The notes beneath the pieces are model-generated. The model did no database searches. It was not told where the DNA came from and worked only from the letters and a program-made list of their open reading frames with translations. Positions 17,422-27,304 of a stretch of 64,000 nt of DNA are shown here, piece after piece. Position 1 is the first letter of the stretch; the number at the start of each line of letters is the position of its first letter. This DNA comes from Polynucleobacter finlandensis (GTDB lineage Bacteria > Pseudomonadota > Gammaproteobacteria > Burkholderiales > Burkholderiaceae): positions 164,398-228,397 of the forward strand of contig NZ_JACVPS010000003.1 of assembly GCF_018881755.1 (NCBI RefSeq). Direction: 5' to 3'. The position numbers were made by a program, and so were the translations under genes.

Positions 17422-18526
17422 TTAAACGCCTTGCTTTAAGCTGGCTTCAATGAAGGCATCGAGGTCGCCATCCAATACTTTCTGGGTATTGGAGATCTCA
17501 ACGTTGGTGCGTAAGTCTTTAATACGGCTTTGATCCAAGACATAGGAGCGGATCTGATGACCCCAACCCACATCCGTTTTGGTAGCCTCAAGCTTATCCT
17601 GCTCAACCCGACGCTTTTGCATTTCGTGTTCGTATAAGCGGGACTTCAACATCGTCATGGCTTCAGCGCGGTTACGGTGTTGGCTACGATCGTTCTGACA
17701 CTGCACCACGATACCGGTTGGTAGATGGGTTAAACGTACGGCTGAGTCGGTTTTATTAATGTGCTGACCACCAGCACCAGAGGCGCGATAGGTATCAGTG
17801 CGAATATCCGCTGGATTGACGTCAATCTCAATCGAGTCATCAATTTCTGGATAGACATAAATACTGGCGAAAGAGGTATGACGACCATTTGAAGAATCAA
17901 AAGGTGATTTACGGACCAAGCGATGCACACCAGTTTCGGAGCGAAGGTGTCCGTAAGCGTACTCACCATCAACCTTAATGGTGGCGCTCTTGATGCCGGC
18001 AACGTCGCCATCAGATTCTTCAAGAATTTCTGTTTTATAGCCTTTGCGTTCACAGTATTTCAGATACTGGCGATAGAGCATGCTTGCCCAGTCGCAAGCT
18101 TCAGTACCACCTGCACCTGCTTGAATATCAATAAAGCAGTTGCATGGATCCATTTCGTTATGGAACATGCGACGGAATTCTAAATCTCCAATGACCTTGC
18201 TATAGCCTTCAACATCTGTTTTGATCGCGCCGATGGTCTCAAAATCACTTTCTTCTTTGGCCATATCGAAGAGTTCGAGGGCACTAGTGATATTGGTATT
18301 TAAATCAGTGAGGGTAGAGACCACGCCATCGAGCAATTTTTTCTCTTTGCCGAGTGCTTGAGCCTTCTTTTGATCGTCCCAGATGGTGGGATCTTCAAGA
18401 ATAGAGTTAACTTCAGTAAGACGTCGTGACTTTACTTCGAAGTCAAAGATACCCCCGAAGTGCTTGCTCACGGGTGAGCAGGTCAGATAGGGTATTCGAA
18501 ATAGTGTTTAGTTGTTCAGCTTCCAT
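17422..18526 (-). CDS. prfB: PrfB, peptide chain release factor 2, with programmed +1 frameshift
   Basis: RF2 ends translation at UGA and UAA. The reading frame is split: ATG at 18526 opens a 27-codon frame ([20 protein letters not shown] to QALRGYL) that stops at TGA 18445-18443. A +1 shift at CTT-TGA-C continues as DFEVKSRRL down to 17422, giving 367 aa in all. The SPF stop-recognition motif and the GGQ peptidyl-hydrolysis motif ([13 protein letters not shown]) are present. The shift lets RF2 level control its own synthesis. An annotation starting at the second part alone would be wrong. Confidence 0.95.
18443..18457 (-). promoter_or_regulatory. RF2 programmed +1 frameshift site
   Basis: On the minus strand the sequence reads CGGGGGTATCTTTGA followed by C. 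It has the internal Shine-Dalgarno-like G run, three bases of spacer, the slippery CTT codon and an in-frame TGA in a poor (C-following) context. This matches the classic E. coli prfB site almost base for base. Confidence 0.95.
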
Positions 18527-18576
18527 GCCCTAATTATAGGGGGGTTATTACTCCATAGCCCCTAAGTCTGGACTCT

Positions 18577-20322
18577 TTAGCTCTCGTCGTGCGCTTCGAT
18601 CATGAGCTGAACCCTAGCTCGCCCTTGGTAGCGGTCGGTTACGAGGCGGTAGGCCAGATTGGCTTTTTCTGGCAGGGTCTGGGTGCGGTTAAACCAAACC
18701 CCAGTAAATGGTTTGCTAGCAAGCGAGCCCTCTCCGAGAGGGCGCAATTGCAGGCGTAGGTGCTTGTCTTTCATCAGGCTTTGTTGGCTGATCTCAAATT
18801 CGCCATAAAAGATGGGCTGAGGAAAGCCTTGCCCCCAGATTTCTTCGGCGAGGAGGTCCCCAGTTTCTGGAGTGAATTCAGATAAGGCTAGAGCGCCATC
18901 GTGGATGTGCCGACGCTCTAATAGCTCATCGTTTAAGAGCTCACTAGCGACCTTCTGAAACACAGCAGAAAACTTTTCAAAGTCGGCTTTGCGAATCGTG
19001 AGGCCAGCCGCCATGGCATGGCCACCAAACTTTAGGATCAGACCAGGCTCGCGTTTGGAAACCAAATCCAATGCATCCCGCAAATGAAAGCCCGTCAACG
19101 ACCTACCTGAGCCTCTAAGCTCTTCACCGGTAGCGCCTTCTGCGGGGGCAAAAACAATCGCGGGGCGATTGAAGCGCTCTTTTAATCTCGAGGCAACAAT
19201 GCCAACGACACCTTGGTGCCATTCTGGATTCCAAAGGCAAATGCTAGTGCGCTCTGCCATAGTCCCCGCCAATTGATCTTCGGCGAGATGGGCTAGAGCG
19301 GCTTCTTGCATCCCAGTTTCAATGACGCGGCGTTCGCGATTAATGCGATCAAGTTCTTGAGCAAGTTCTAGCGCTTGCTCAGCGTTATCACTCAGAAGCA
19401 AACGAATGCCCAGTGTCATATCAGCAAGTCGACCAGCTGCATTCAGACGAGGACCGATAGCGAAACCGAGATCAAACGTATTTGCACTGCGCGGATCTCG
19501 CCCCGCCGCCTGAAATAAAGCACCTATACCTGCCTGGCAAATACCTGCACGAATGCGCTTCAAGCCATTGGAAACCAGAATGCGATTGTTGCGATCAAGT
19601 TGCGCAACGTCAGCAACAGTGCCTAATGCAACGAGATCTAAAAGATTTTCAATCTTAGGTTGATTCTCATTCGTAAATTTTCCGCGATTGCGCAACTCTG
19701 CACGCAAGGCAACCAATAAATAAAACATCACACCAACTCCGGCTAAAGCCTTGCTAGGAAAACTGCATCCCGGTTGATTGGGGTTCACAATCGCAGTGGC
19801 TTTAGGAAGTTGATCGCCTGGTAGGTGATGATCGGTAACAATCACCTCCATACTGAGTTCGCGGGCGCGATCTACACCGGCTTCGCTGGCAATACCGTTA
19901 TCAACGGTAATGAGATATTTGGGCTTAGGATTTTGTTGCGCAGCCAATTCCACAACCTCAGGCGTGAGGCCATAACCCATGGTGAAACGATTGGGTACTA
20001 AAAACTGAATGAGGGTTTCTGGACCACCCAGCATCTTTAAGCCACGAACTGCTACCGCACAGGCGGTTGCGCCATCGCAGTCATAGTCAGCAACCACCAG
20101 CATGGGTTCTTTTTTCTCAAGAATGTCCGCTAACAGACTTGCTGTGCTTAAACAGTTTTTGAGCTCCGTTGGGGAAAGCAATTTTTTGAGATCAAGCGAC
20201 AACTCATCGGGCGATTGCACACCGCGTGCCGCAAAGAGCCTCGCTAGCAGTGGGTGTAAACCACTTTGTTCTAGCCAGGCGCTGGTTCTTTCCGAAACGG
20301 GGCGTTGAGAAAATTGACTCAT
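18577..20322 (-). CDS. recJ: RecJ, single-stranded-DNA-specific 5'-3' exonuclease
   Basis: RecJ resects 5' ends in recombination and mismatch repair. DHH-family motifs are visible: DYDCDG (residues 79-84) and DHH (164-166), with the DHHA1 motif GGHAMAAG in the second half. Length 581 aa. It overlaps the stop of the upstream gene by four bases (ATGA), and prfB follows 50 bp downstream. Confidence 0.95.
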   Translation of the reverse strand: MSQFSQRPVSERTSAWLEQSGLHPLLARLFAARGVQSPDELSLDLKKLLSPTELKNCLSTASLLADILEKKEPMLVVADYDCDGATACAVAVRGLKMLGGPETLIQFLVPNRFTMGYGLTPEVVELAAQQNPKPKYLITVDNGIASEAGVDRARELSMEVIVTDHHLPGDQLPKATAIVNPNQPGCSFPSKALAGVGVMFYLLVALRAELRNRGKFTNENQPKIENLLDLVALGTVADVAQLDRNNRILVSNGLKRIRAGICQAGIGALFQAAGRDPRSANTFDLGFAIGPRLNAAGRLADMTLGIRLLLSDNAEQALELAQELDRINRERRVIETGMQEAALAHLAEDQLAGTMAERTSICLWNPEWHQGVVGIVASRLKERFNRPAIVFAPAEGATGEELRGSGRSLTGFHLRDALDLVSKREPGLILKFGGHAMAAGLTIRKADFEKFSAVFQKVASELLNDELLERRHIHDGALALSEFTPETGDLLAEEIWGQGFPQPIFYGEFEISQQSLMKDKHLRLQLRPLGEGSLASKPFTGVWFNRTQTLPEKANLAYRLVTDRYQGRARVQLMIEAHDES

Positions 20323-21281
20323 TGCTTGGCAATCTCTTTCCAGTTGAGCTCCTCAGCTTTGCGCCAAAACAGTAGAGATTTTTTCTGAAGATCTCGTGTT
20401 GTGAAAGTACGGTCACGCTTTTCTCCCTTGGGAAAATCAATGATCGTCACTTCATCAAGCACCTTATCAACCAATGCTTGCTTCAGTGTTGGCCAAATCG
20501 ATTCGGGATGACTAAACCAGCCAAAGCCATTGGCTAAATCAGAAGAGTTGGCTAAAGGAAGTTTTTTTTGATGGGCAATGTTGAGCAATTTTGAGAGCCC
20601 TGCTAGGAGAGGGTGCTCCCCATAAATATTCTGAGCTTGCTTTAATAGCTCTGGCGCTTGTACATCATTCAGTTTTCCAATACCACTAATCCAAATCGAA
20701 TTGATCATAGGGGCGCCGCGTTGCTCACGAATCTCATTGACGGGGTCAATATGCCAAAGCATCTGAATTTCATTCTGGAGTTTGCGCCATGTTTTGGCTA
20801 CGCCATCTTCATGCGTATCGCGGGGCATCCACCAATCAATATTGCGACCATGAGCTTGATCAATGCTGTGGCTTGCTAGACTAGCAAATGGGCCGGCAGC
20901 AATGAACCAATAATGCTGACCTTGCAAAAGTACTGGACCCTGAAAATCTTCCTCGATAAAAGGGAGTGCCACTTTAAGTAATTTTGCTGATTCCTCATGG
21001 TTGAGATCAACTTGGCCTTGACTCATCAGAACTAGATGATCGCGGGTGGCATGGAGGTGGACTGGCTGTAAACAAGCAACCATTTCGTCGGGGTTGACTG
21101 TCAGTTGAGATTGACCCAAAAGTAGGATGGGTGCTGCAGGCACCTTTTCACCCAAGAGGAAGCGCTCATGGGGTAAGCCATTGAGTGGCGCGCTCCTGAT
21201 CGGGTGGTCATCAAGCTCCAATGCATCCTCCCCCGAGAGCATCAGGGTAAAGCGCTTTTCGTGGGTCATATTGGCAGTCAT
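20319..21281 (-). CDS. Uncharacterised protein of the RpfE / COG4255 type
   Basis: This soluble protein of about 320 aa carries an ELDDHPIRSAPLNGLPHERFLL segment and a central motif RNIDWWMPRD followed by NEIQMLWHIDPVNEIRE. I recognise these as features of a betaproteobacterial family annotated as RpfE-like or, doubtfully, as phosphoglycerate mutase. No catalytic motif is convincing. The gene is translationally coupled to recJ. Starts at 21281 and 21269 (both ATG) are possible; TTG at 21302 is less likely. Confidence 0.55.
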   Translation of the reverse strand: MTANMTHEKRFTLMLSGEDALELDDHPIRSAPLNGLPHERFLLGEKVPAAPILLLGQSQLTVNPDEMVACLQPVHLHATRDHLVLMSQGQVDLNHEESAKLLKVALPFIEEDFQGPVLLQGQHYWFIAAGPFASLASHSIDQAHGRNIDWWMPRDTHEDGVAKTWRKLQNEIQMLWHIDPVNEIREQRGAPMINSIWISGIGKLNDVQAPELLKQAQNIYGEHPLLAGLSKLLNIAHQKKLPLANSSDLANGFGWFSHPESIWPTLKQALVDKVLDEVTIIDFPKGEKRDRTFTTRDLQKKSLLFWRKAEELNWKEIAKQ

Positions 21282-21348
21282 TCCCCTGATTTTAGGTGGC
21301 AATTGAGTATTCCATCAGTATGCCCGCCAGATTCACTAAACTGTGGCT

Positions 21349-22611
21349 ATGTTGAGACTTCCTATTGAGCTAGAAATTGGCCTGCGCTACACCCGATCCA
21401 AGCGTCGTAAGACGGTCGGAAAGCGTGATGGTTTTCTATCTTTTATCTCAGGGATCTCTACCGCAGGGATAGCTCTTGGCGTTGCTTCGCTGATTGTGGT
21501 GCTTTCTGTGATGAATGGTTTTCAAAAAGAAGTTCGCGATCGGATGCTCTCCGTTTTATCCCATGTGGAAATTACCGCACCTGATGGGCTTGCTAATTGG
21601 GAGCCACTTGCCCTAAAAGTAGCTGCTCAGCCTCACGTCATTGGTGTTGCGCCGATGGTTAGCTCTCAAGGTTTATTGAGCCGCGAAAGTGTGATGCGTG
21701 GCGTTGCTATTCGGGGCGTCTTGCCCGAAGAAGAAGGTAAGGTTTCAGACTTACCAAAACAATTTGTTGCTGGCAGTATCAAGGATCTTCAGCCGGGCAA
21801 ATTTGGTGTTGCCTTGGGTGCCCAACTTGCCTCAATGGTGGGTGCACGAGTGGGCGATCGCATCAACATGATCGTTCCCGAGAGTGATCTGACGCCAGCA
21901 GGTGCCATGCCCAGAATGCGCACGCTTCAGGTGGTTGGCATTGTCGATAGTGGTCACTATGAATATGACAGCTCTTTAGCCATCATGCATTGGAAGGATG
22001 CCGCTGCCTTATTGCGCTTGCATGAGCCTACAGGCTTACGTGTGAAAGTGGATGACATGCAGCGCGCTCCAGAGGTGGCTGCTGAGTTAGCTCAAGTCGT
22101 GCCCCAAGCTTTATGGGTTACAGACTGGTCAAGATCAAATCGCAATTGGTTTGCCGCAGTTCAGACTGAAAAGAAAATGATGTTCATTATTCTGACTTTG
22201 ATTATTGCCGTTGCTGCCTTTAACTTGGTCTCCACTTTAGTCATGACTGTGAATGAAAAGCAGGCAGACATCGCCATCTTAAGAACAATGGGCGCAAGCC
22301 CCGGACTGATTCAGCGAATTTTCTTAGTGCAAGGTTTGGCAATTGGATTGCTCGGGTCTCTGGCTGGCGTTGGTTTGGGTCTGCTGATTGCACTGAATAT
22401 TGATGTCATTGTTCCGGCGATCGAAGCTATTTTCCGCGTGCGCTTCTTGCCGCGGGATGTCTACTTCATCAGCGAACTTCCATCAGACGTGAGATTTTCA
22501 GATGTACTCACCGTCGGCCTCATGGCATTTGGGCTTTCCGTTTTAGCAACCTTATATCCAAGCCGTCGCGCTGCTAAGGTGCAACCAGCGGAGGCCCTAC
22601 GTTATGAGTGA
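21349..22611 (+). CDS. LolC/LolE-type lipoprotein-releasing permease
   Basis: This is the membrane subunit of the ABC system that extracts outer-membrane lipoproteins from the inner membrane. It has a first membrane helix near residues 38-57, a large periplasmic domain, and three helices at the C-terminus (around 275, 320 and 380) in the FtsX-like region. It ends with the [17 protein letters not shown] motif of the family. Only one such gene precedes lolD, so the complex is probably a homodimeric membrane unit. ATG at 21349 is preferred over GTG at 21343. Confidence 0.92.
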   Translation: MLRLPIELEIGLRYTRSKRRKTVGKRDGFLSFISGISTAGIALGVASLIVVLSVMNGFQKEVRDRMLSVLSHVEITAPDGLANWEPLALKVAAQPHVIGVAPMVSSQGLLSRESVMRGVAIRGVLPEEEGKVSDLPKQFVAGSIKDLQPGKFGVALGAQLASMVGARVGDRINMIVPESDLTPAGAMPRMRTLQVVGIVDSGHYEYDSSLAIMHWKDAAALLRLHEPTGLRVKVDDMQRAPEVAAELAQVVPQALWVTDWSRSNRNWFAAVQTEKKMMFIILTLIIAVAAFNLVSTLVMTVNEKQADIAILRTMGASPGLIQRIFLVQGLAIGLLGSLAGVGLGLLIALNIDVIVPAIEAIFRVRFLPRDVYFISELPSDVRFSDVLTVGLMAFGLSVLATLYPSRRAAKVQPAEALRYE

Positions 22612-23311
22612 GGCTATCAATAACTCAAACAGCTTGGTGCTGAGCGCTAGAGATTTGGCTAAAACCTATGGCCAAGGTCCCTCAGCAGTTGAGGTTCTCA
22701 AGGGCATCCATTTGGATGTGTCCCCGTCAGAGAAGGTGGCGATCGTTGGCTCATCTGGCTCAGGTAAAAGTACTTTGTTACACCTTTTGGGCGGTTTAGA
22801 TACCCCAAGTGCAGGTTCTGTTGTTCTAGCTGGATCCAATCTAAGCAAGTTATCGGTTGCCAAATTAGACCAATTGCGCAATCACAGTCTTGGTTTCATT
22901 TATCAATTCCATCACCTCTTAGATGAATTCAGCGCTCAGGAGAATGTAGCTTTGCCGTTGCGCATTCGTGGATTGAGTAATGAAGAGTCCATGGATAGAG
23001 CCAGCAAGATTCTAAAAGCCGTTGGTTTGGGCTCGAGAGAGCTTCATACCCCAGGAGAGTTATCTGGTGGAGAGCGTCAGCGGGTTGCGGTTGCGCGTGC
23101 TTTGGTGGGTAATCCCGCTTGTGTCTTAGCAGATGAGCCCACAGGTAATCTTGATACAGAGACGGCTGATAGTGTGTTTGATTTGATGTTGGATATAGCG
23201 CGTGAGCAGGGCACAGCCTTCGTGATCGTGACCCATGACCCCATTCGCGCCAAACGTTGTGATCGTATTTTGCATTTAGAGCGTGGAGTATTAAAGAACC
23301 TCGCTGCATGA
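22604..23311 (+). CDS. lolD: LolD, lipoprotein-releasing ABC ATPase
   Basis: LolD powers lipoprotein release. Walker [10 protein letters not shown], the Q-loop YQFHHLL, signature [15 protein letters not shown], Walker [13 protein letters not shown] and the switch His (VTHD) are all present. Length 235 aa. It overlaps lolC/E by 8 bp, supporting a coupled complex. Confidence 0.94.
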   Translation: MSEAINNSNSLVLSARDLAKTYGQGPSAVEVLKGIHLDVSPSEKVAIVGSSGSGKSTLLHLLGGLDTPSAGSVVLAGSNLSKLSVAKLDQLRNHSLGFIYQFHHLLDEFSAQENVALPLRIRGLSNEESMDRASKILKAVGLGSRELHTPGELSGGERQRVAVARALVGNPACVLADEPTGNLDTETADSVFDLMLDIAREQGTAFVIVTHDPIRAKRCDRILHLERGVLKNLAA

Positions 23312-24159
23312 GTCAGCCCCAATCGTGGGTTGACACCCATTGCCATCTGGACGCGCCCGAGTTTGAGAGAAATTTTCCTCAAGTCATCGAAGCCGCAGCT
23401 CAGAATGGCGTTAAGGCAATCCTTCTTCCAGCGGTTAAAGCCTCTGACTGTGACCATGTCCGAGCGCTTGCCTCTCAATACGCTGAGAAAATCCCAGGAC
23501 TGGTCTATACACTGGGAATCCATCCGCTGTACATTAATCAGGCGCAAGAGTCTGATATCACCATTCTGAAAGACCAGATAGAGCAATCTTTGTCTGATCC
23601 TCGCTTTGTTGGCATTGGTGAGATTGGTTTAGATTATTTTGTTGAAGGCCTAGATCTGAAACGACAAGAATGGTTCTTTCACGCACAACTTGATCTGGCT
23701 GAGCAATTTCAATTGCCGGTGGTCTTGCATGTGCGTCGTTCACAAGATGCGATCCTGAAAGCACTACGCTGTAGAAGCATTCCCAGTGGAATAGCCCATG
23801 CATTCAATGGCAGCTTTCAGCAGGCAGAACAATTTATCGCGCTTGGATTTAAATTGGGTTTTGGTGGCGCCGCAACTTTTGAACGCGCATTGCAGATTCG
23901 TCGATTGTTAAAAGAGTTATCGCTAGATAGCATTGTTACCGAGACGGATGCACCAGATATACCGCCAGCATGGTTGCGCGAAGAGGGTATTGCGTTTAAC
24001 GAGCCTGCATTCCTACCCCGAATTACTAATGTATTAGCGCAGGTTCGCGGCATCAGTAGCGATGAGTTTGCCATTGCTGTGTGGCGCAACGCCATGCAAG
24101 TATTGCCTCGCTGGTCAGCGTTGCTGGCTACCAATTCAAATCTCAACTTAGCCTCTTAA
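23308..24159 (+). CDS. tatD: TatD-family metal-dependent deoxyribonuclease
   Basis: This TIM-barrel hydrolase has metal-binding motifs DTHCHLD (residues 9-15), [13 protein letters not shown] and ETDAPDIPP. Family members have 3'-5' exonuclease and D-Tyr-tRNA deacylase-like activities. Length 283 aa. It overlaps lolD by 4 bp and is followed 4 bp later by comEC. Which paralogue (TatD, YcfH or YjjV) is not certain; YjjV/YcfH-like wording is likely. Confidence 0.88.
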   Translation: MSQPQSWVDTHCHLDAPEFERNFPQVIEAAAQNGVKAILLPAVKASDCDHVRALASQYAEKIPGLVYTLGIHPLYINQAQESDITILKDQIEQSLSDPRFVGIGEIGLDYFVEGLDLKRQEWFFHAQLDLAEQFQLPVVLHVRRSQDAILKALRCRSIPSGIAHAFNGSFQQAEQFIALGFKLGFGGAATFERALQIRRLLKELSLDSIVTETDAPDIPPAWLREEGIAFNEPAFLPRITNVLAQVRGISSDEFAIAVWRNAMQVLPRWSALLATNSNLNLAS

Positions 24160-24163
24160 GATC

Positions 24164-26656
24164 TTGCGTTTAGCTATTGCGGCGTTTATCGCCGGGGGCT
24201 CGCTTCTCCTATTTTTGCCCAAAGTGCCTGATTATTGGTTGTCAGCAGCTATTTTTACAGTGGCCATTGTTCTACTCGGACTGCGCTTCTTTTCAAAGGC
24301 AACCAGCTCCCAGCATATATTCATCATCTTGATTTGTGCGGCGCTTGGCTTTGCTTGGAATGCAAAGTATGCAGACGGCAGGTTGAAAAATATTCTCTCG
24401 CAAGAGTTGGAGGGACAGGAGTTGAGCATTGAAGGTCGCGTGGCGGCATTACCTCAAAGTAGCTCGGCTGGAGCTAAGTTTGCCTTTGAAGTTCGGCAAG
24501 CCTTATTAAGTGGAGATAAGGTTGAGGAATTTCCTGAACGAATCTATCTCAGTTGGCAGCCCGCCTGGAGAAATGCACAAGAGATTCCAGAAGTGATTCC
24601 AGGTCAGCGCTGGAAGTTCAAGGTCAAACTGAAGCGTCCTTACGGCTCGCTAAATCCCTATACATTTGACTTCGAACGCTGGTCCTTTCACCAAAACTTT
24701 GGTGCCAGTGGGTCGGTTCGATCTGGTGAACTACTACTTGAAAAAGATATTGGCCTCACCGATTTTGAATTGGCAATGGAATATCAGCGCTGGAAGTTAC
24801 GCAAAAAGATTCAGCGCCTACTCCCACAGGACGCAGCATATGCAGGCGTGATTGTGGCGTTGGTGATGGGTGATCAAAATGCGATTGATCAAGAGGATTG
24901 GCGAGTATTTAATGCTACCGGCATCGGTCACCTCATCTCCATATCCGGACTCCATGTCACCATGCTTGCAGGACTTGGCGCAGGAATTGCCACAAGACTT
25001 TGGCGTCGCAAGTCCTTGCCACTGATATTTCCGGTTAGCAAGGTGGCGGCAGTATCTGGATTCTTGACAGCTTTTATTTATGCATGGCTAGCAGGCTTTC
25101 AAATACCAGCACAAAGAACCATGTATATGGTTGGTGTGGTTGCTGTTGCTTTATGGTCTGGCCGTAACCCTCGCTCCTTTGATATTTGGTGGTGGGCGCT
25201 TGCCTTTGTATTGTTAGTAGATCCTATGGCACCTTATACCCCAGGCTTTTGGTTATCTTTTGGAGCTGTAGCAGCCATCCTGTATGCCATGGGAGATTCT
25301 GCAGGTTTGCTTGGTATCCCAACGGGTAAAGAGTTGGAAGTGCATTGGATAAAAAGAGTTTTGCAGGCTTTACGTGAGGCCTGTCGTGTTCAAGCGGTAG
25401 TTACCATTGCCTTGCTGCCATTTACTTTGTATTGGTTCTATCAAGTATCAGTAGTTTCGCCCCTGGCAAATTCATTTGCGATTCCCCTAGTGAGTTATAT
25501 CGTCACGCCGCTAGCAATTGGCGGTGCACTTTTGCCAGATTTCATCGGTAAATGGCTACTGCTTCCAGCGCATGCATCGATGGAGTATCTGGCAGTCATG
25601 TTGAGATGGATGGCGAGCTGGAAATGGGCAGTCGTGTGGTCCAGTCAGCCTGCTTGGTGGGCGCTTCTGATCTCTGGGGTGGGAATCATTCTTGCTATTC
25701 GACCTGGTGCTATAAAAGCGAGCTGGCAGTCAAGGATTCTGGGAATTTGCTTAACCACTCTTTTATTTCTTTCGCCTATTACAGATCTAAATTTGCAAGA
25801 GGGCGAGTTTCGAGCAACAGTTCTCGATATTGGCCAAGGCACTTCTGTTCTAGTTGAGACAGCAACAAAGCGATTGCTGTATGACGCCGGGCCCATCCAA
25901 GGAAAGAAGGATGATGCTGGCAATAGAGTGATCCTTCCTTATCTCAGGGGGCGGGGTATTGATCATATCGATCGCATGGTAATAAGCCATAGTGATAGTG
26001 ATCATGTGGGTGGGGCTGCAACCTTATTAAAAGAAGTGCTGTTCGATTTCATGATGGGCTCTCTACCAAGTACAAACCCCCTGTTGAAAAACTTGCAATC
26101 TAAACAGATTCCGACTCTCCCTTGTCGCTTCGGTCAACACTGGGTATGGGATGAGGTGGAATTTCATATTTGGCATCCACATGAGGAAACTCATTTTGAA
26201 TCCCAGTACCCAGGCAAACCAAATGAAATGAGTTGCGTTCTTGAAGTTCGCAATAAGAGTACTTCGTTTTGGTTAACGGGAGATGTTGAGAAGCAGGGTG
26301 AAGCTGAAATAGTAGAGCGCCTAGATGCAGCAGCGTTGCAAAACCTAAAAGATAAGGAGTTGGTCTTTATGGCGCCTCATCACGGTAGTAAAACTTCTTC
26401 TTCAGAAGAATTATTGAAGCGCTTGAGTCCAGATCAGGCATTTGCACAAAATGGATATCGAAACCGCTATGGACATCCTCATCCAACAGTGAGCGCGCGC
26501 TATGGAACTCTGGGTATTCCGTTTTACCAGTCACCGAATACGGGTGCGCAGATTTGGACTTTTACCCATAAAGGTGAGGTACTCAGGAAACCAATCTTCT
26601 GGAGGGAGGGCACTAGGCGCATCTGGCATAGGCCAGCAGAAGCATTGATTCGCTAA
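24164..26656 (+). CDS. comEC: ComEC/Rec2 DNA-uptake channel protein
   Basis: ComEC carries transforming single-stranded DNA across the inner membrane. Three parts are visible: N-terminal membrane helices and a DUF4131-type region, the central Competence domain with ISISGLHVTMLAG and many helices, and a C-terminal metallo-beta-lactamase domain with SHSDSDHVGG and APHHGSKTSSS. Length 830 aa. The start is TTG at 24164, 4 bp after tatD. Natural transformation competence is suggested but needs the pilus genes, which are not here. Confidence 0.92.
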   Translation: MRLAIAAFIAGGSLLLFLPKVPDYWLSAAIFTVAIVLLGLRFFSKATSSQHIFIILICAALGFAWNAKYADGRLKNILSQELEGQELSIEGRVAALPQSSSAGAKFAFEVRQALLSGDKVEEFPERIYLSWQPAWRNAQEIPEVIPGQRWKFKVKLKRPYGSLNPYTFDFERWSFHQNFGASGSVRSGELLLEKDIGLTDFELAMEYQRWKLRKKIQRLLPQDAAYAGVIVALVMGDQNAIDQEDWRVFNATGIGHLISISGLHVTMLAGLGAGIATRLWRRKSLPLIFPVSKVAAVSGFLTAFIYAWLAGFQIPAQRTMYMVGVVAVALWSGRNPRSFDIWWWALAFVLLVDPMAPYTPGFWLSFGAVAAILYAMGDSAGLLGIPTGKELEVHWIKRVLQALREACRVQAVVTIALLPFTLYWFYQVSVVSPLANSFAIPLVSYIVTPLAIGGALLPDFIGKWLLLPAHASMEYLAVMLRWMASWKWAVVWSSQPAWWALLISGVGIILAIRPGAIKASWQSRILGICLTTLLFLSPITDLNLQEGEFRATVLDIGQGTSVLVETATKRLLYDAGPIQGKKDDAGNRVILPYLRGRGIDHIDRMVISHSDSDHVGGAATLLKEVLFDFMMGSLPSTNPLLKNLQSKQIPTLPCRFGQHWVWDEVEFHIWHPHEETHFESQYPGKPNEMSCVLEVRNKSTSFWLTGDVEKQGEAEIVERLDAAALQNLKDKELVFMAPHHGSKTSSSEELLKRLSPDQAFAQNGYRNRYGHPHPTVSARYGTLGIPFYQSPNTGAQIWTFTHKGEVLRKPIFWREGTRRIWHRPAEALIR

Positions 26657-26673
26657 TAAGTGTGTATGGTGTG

Positions 26674-26679
26674 TATAAT
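26674..26679 (+). promoter_or_regulatory. Predicted -10 box of hicAB
   Basis: TATAAT lies 14 bp before hicA within two copies of GTGTAT (26663-26668 and 26671-26676). No good -35 is seen at normal spacing. The repeats may be the HicB operator. Confidence 0.4.
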
Positions 26680-26693
26680 TAATTAGGAGATGA

Positions 26694-26888
26694 ATGCATA
26701 GCCGAAAAGTCGTTGAAAAGTTAATTGCGGACGGATGGGATTTGCGGGGGATACGTGGGTCGCACCATGTTTATGTGCACCCAATAAAGCTAGGACATAT
26801 TGTTGTGACTCATCCTAGAAAAGATATGCCTATAGGATTGTTACGAGCGATATTTAAACAAGCAGGGATAAAGGAAGGATGGAAATGA
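26694..26888 (+). CDS. hicA: HicA toxin, mRNA interferase
   Basis: This 64-aa protein has a dsRBD-like fold and cleaves mRNA unless neutralised by HicB. The family pattern is visible: SRKVVEKLIADGW, the catalytic His H24 in RGSHHVY, and a terminal LLRAIFKQAGI. AGGAG lies just upstream of the ATG. It overlaps hicB by 10 bp in the toxin-first order typical of hicAB. Confidence 0.93.
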   Translation: MHSRKVVEKLIADGWDLRGIRGSHHVYVHPIKLGHIVVTHPRKDMPIGLLRAIFKQAGIKEGWK

Positions 26889-27277
26889 AATATCCAATCG
26901 CAATTGAGCCGGGAAGTCAAAAAGATGCCTGGGGCGTCATCGTTCCAGATTTGCCAGGCTGCTTCTCAGCAGCTGATCGTGGAATGGATGAAGCCATCGA
27001 TAACGCTAAGGAGGCTATAGAACTATGGATAGAAGTCGCACTAGATGAGAATCAGCAAATACCAAAACCTAGTTCTTTAAGAGAGTTACAAAAACGAAAA
27101 GAATTTAAAGGCTGGACTTGGGCAATCGTGGAGATTGATCCCGCACTTTTATCTGATGACATCGAGAGAATCAATATCACCCTTCCAAAAAGAGTCTTGG
27201 CAAGATTGGATGCCAAAGCTAAAAAAGCTGGGGAGAATAGATCTGCATTTATTGCCCACTTAGCTCTTATGGCTTAG
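26879..27277 (+). CDS. hicB: HicB antitoxin with ribbon-helix-helix domain
   Basis: HicB binds and blocks HicA and represses the operon. The N-terminal partial RNase H-like fold includes WGVIVPDLPGCFSAAD. The C-terminal segment (about residues 93-132) matches a CopG/RHH DNA-binding domain (RINITLPKRVLARLDAKA, NRSAFIAHLAL). Length 132 aa. ATG at 26885 is an alternative start. Confidence 0.93.
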   Translation: MEMKYPIAIEPGSQKDAWGVIVPDLPGCFSAADRGMDEAIDNAKEAIELWIEVALDENQQIPKPSSLRELQKRKEFKGWTWAIVEIDPALLSDDIERINITLPKRVLARLDAKAKKAGENRSAFIAHLALMA

Positions 27278-27304
27278 TCTATATCAATTAATGGAACCGA
27301 GCTC

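Noticed and set aside
18537..18564. TAGGGG/CCCCTA repeat between recJ and prfB as a terminator
   Set aside because: Short stem, 16-base loop and no T-run; recJ and prfB are more likely read through.
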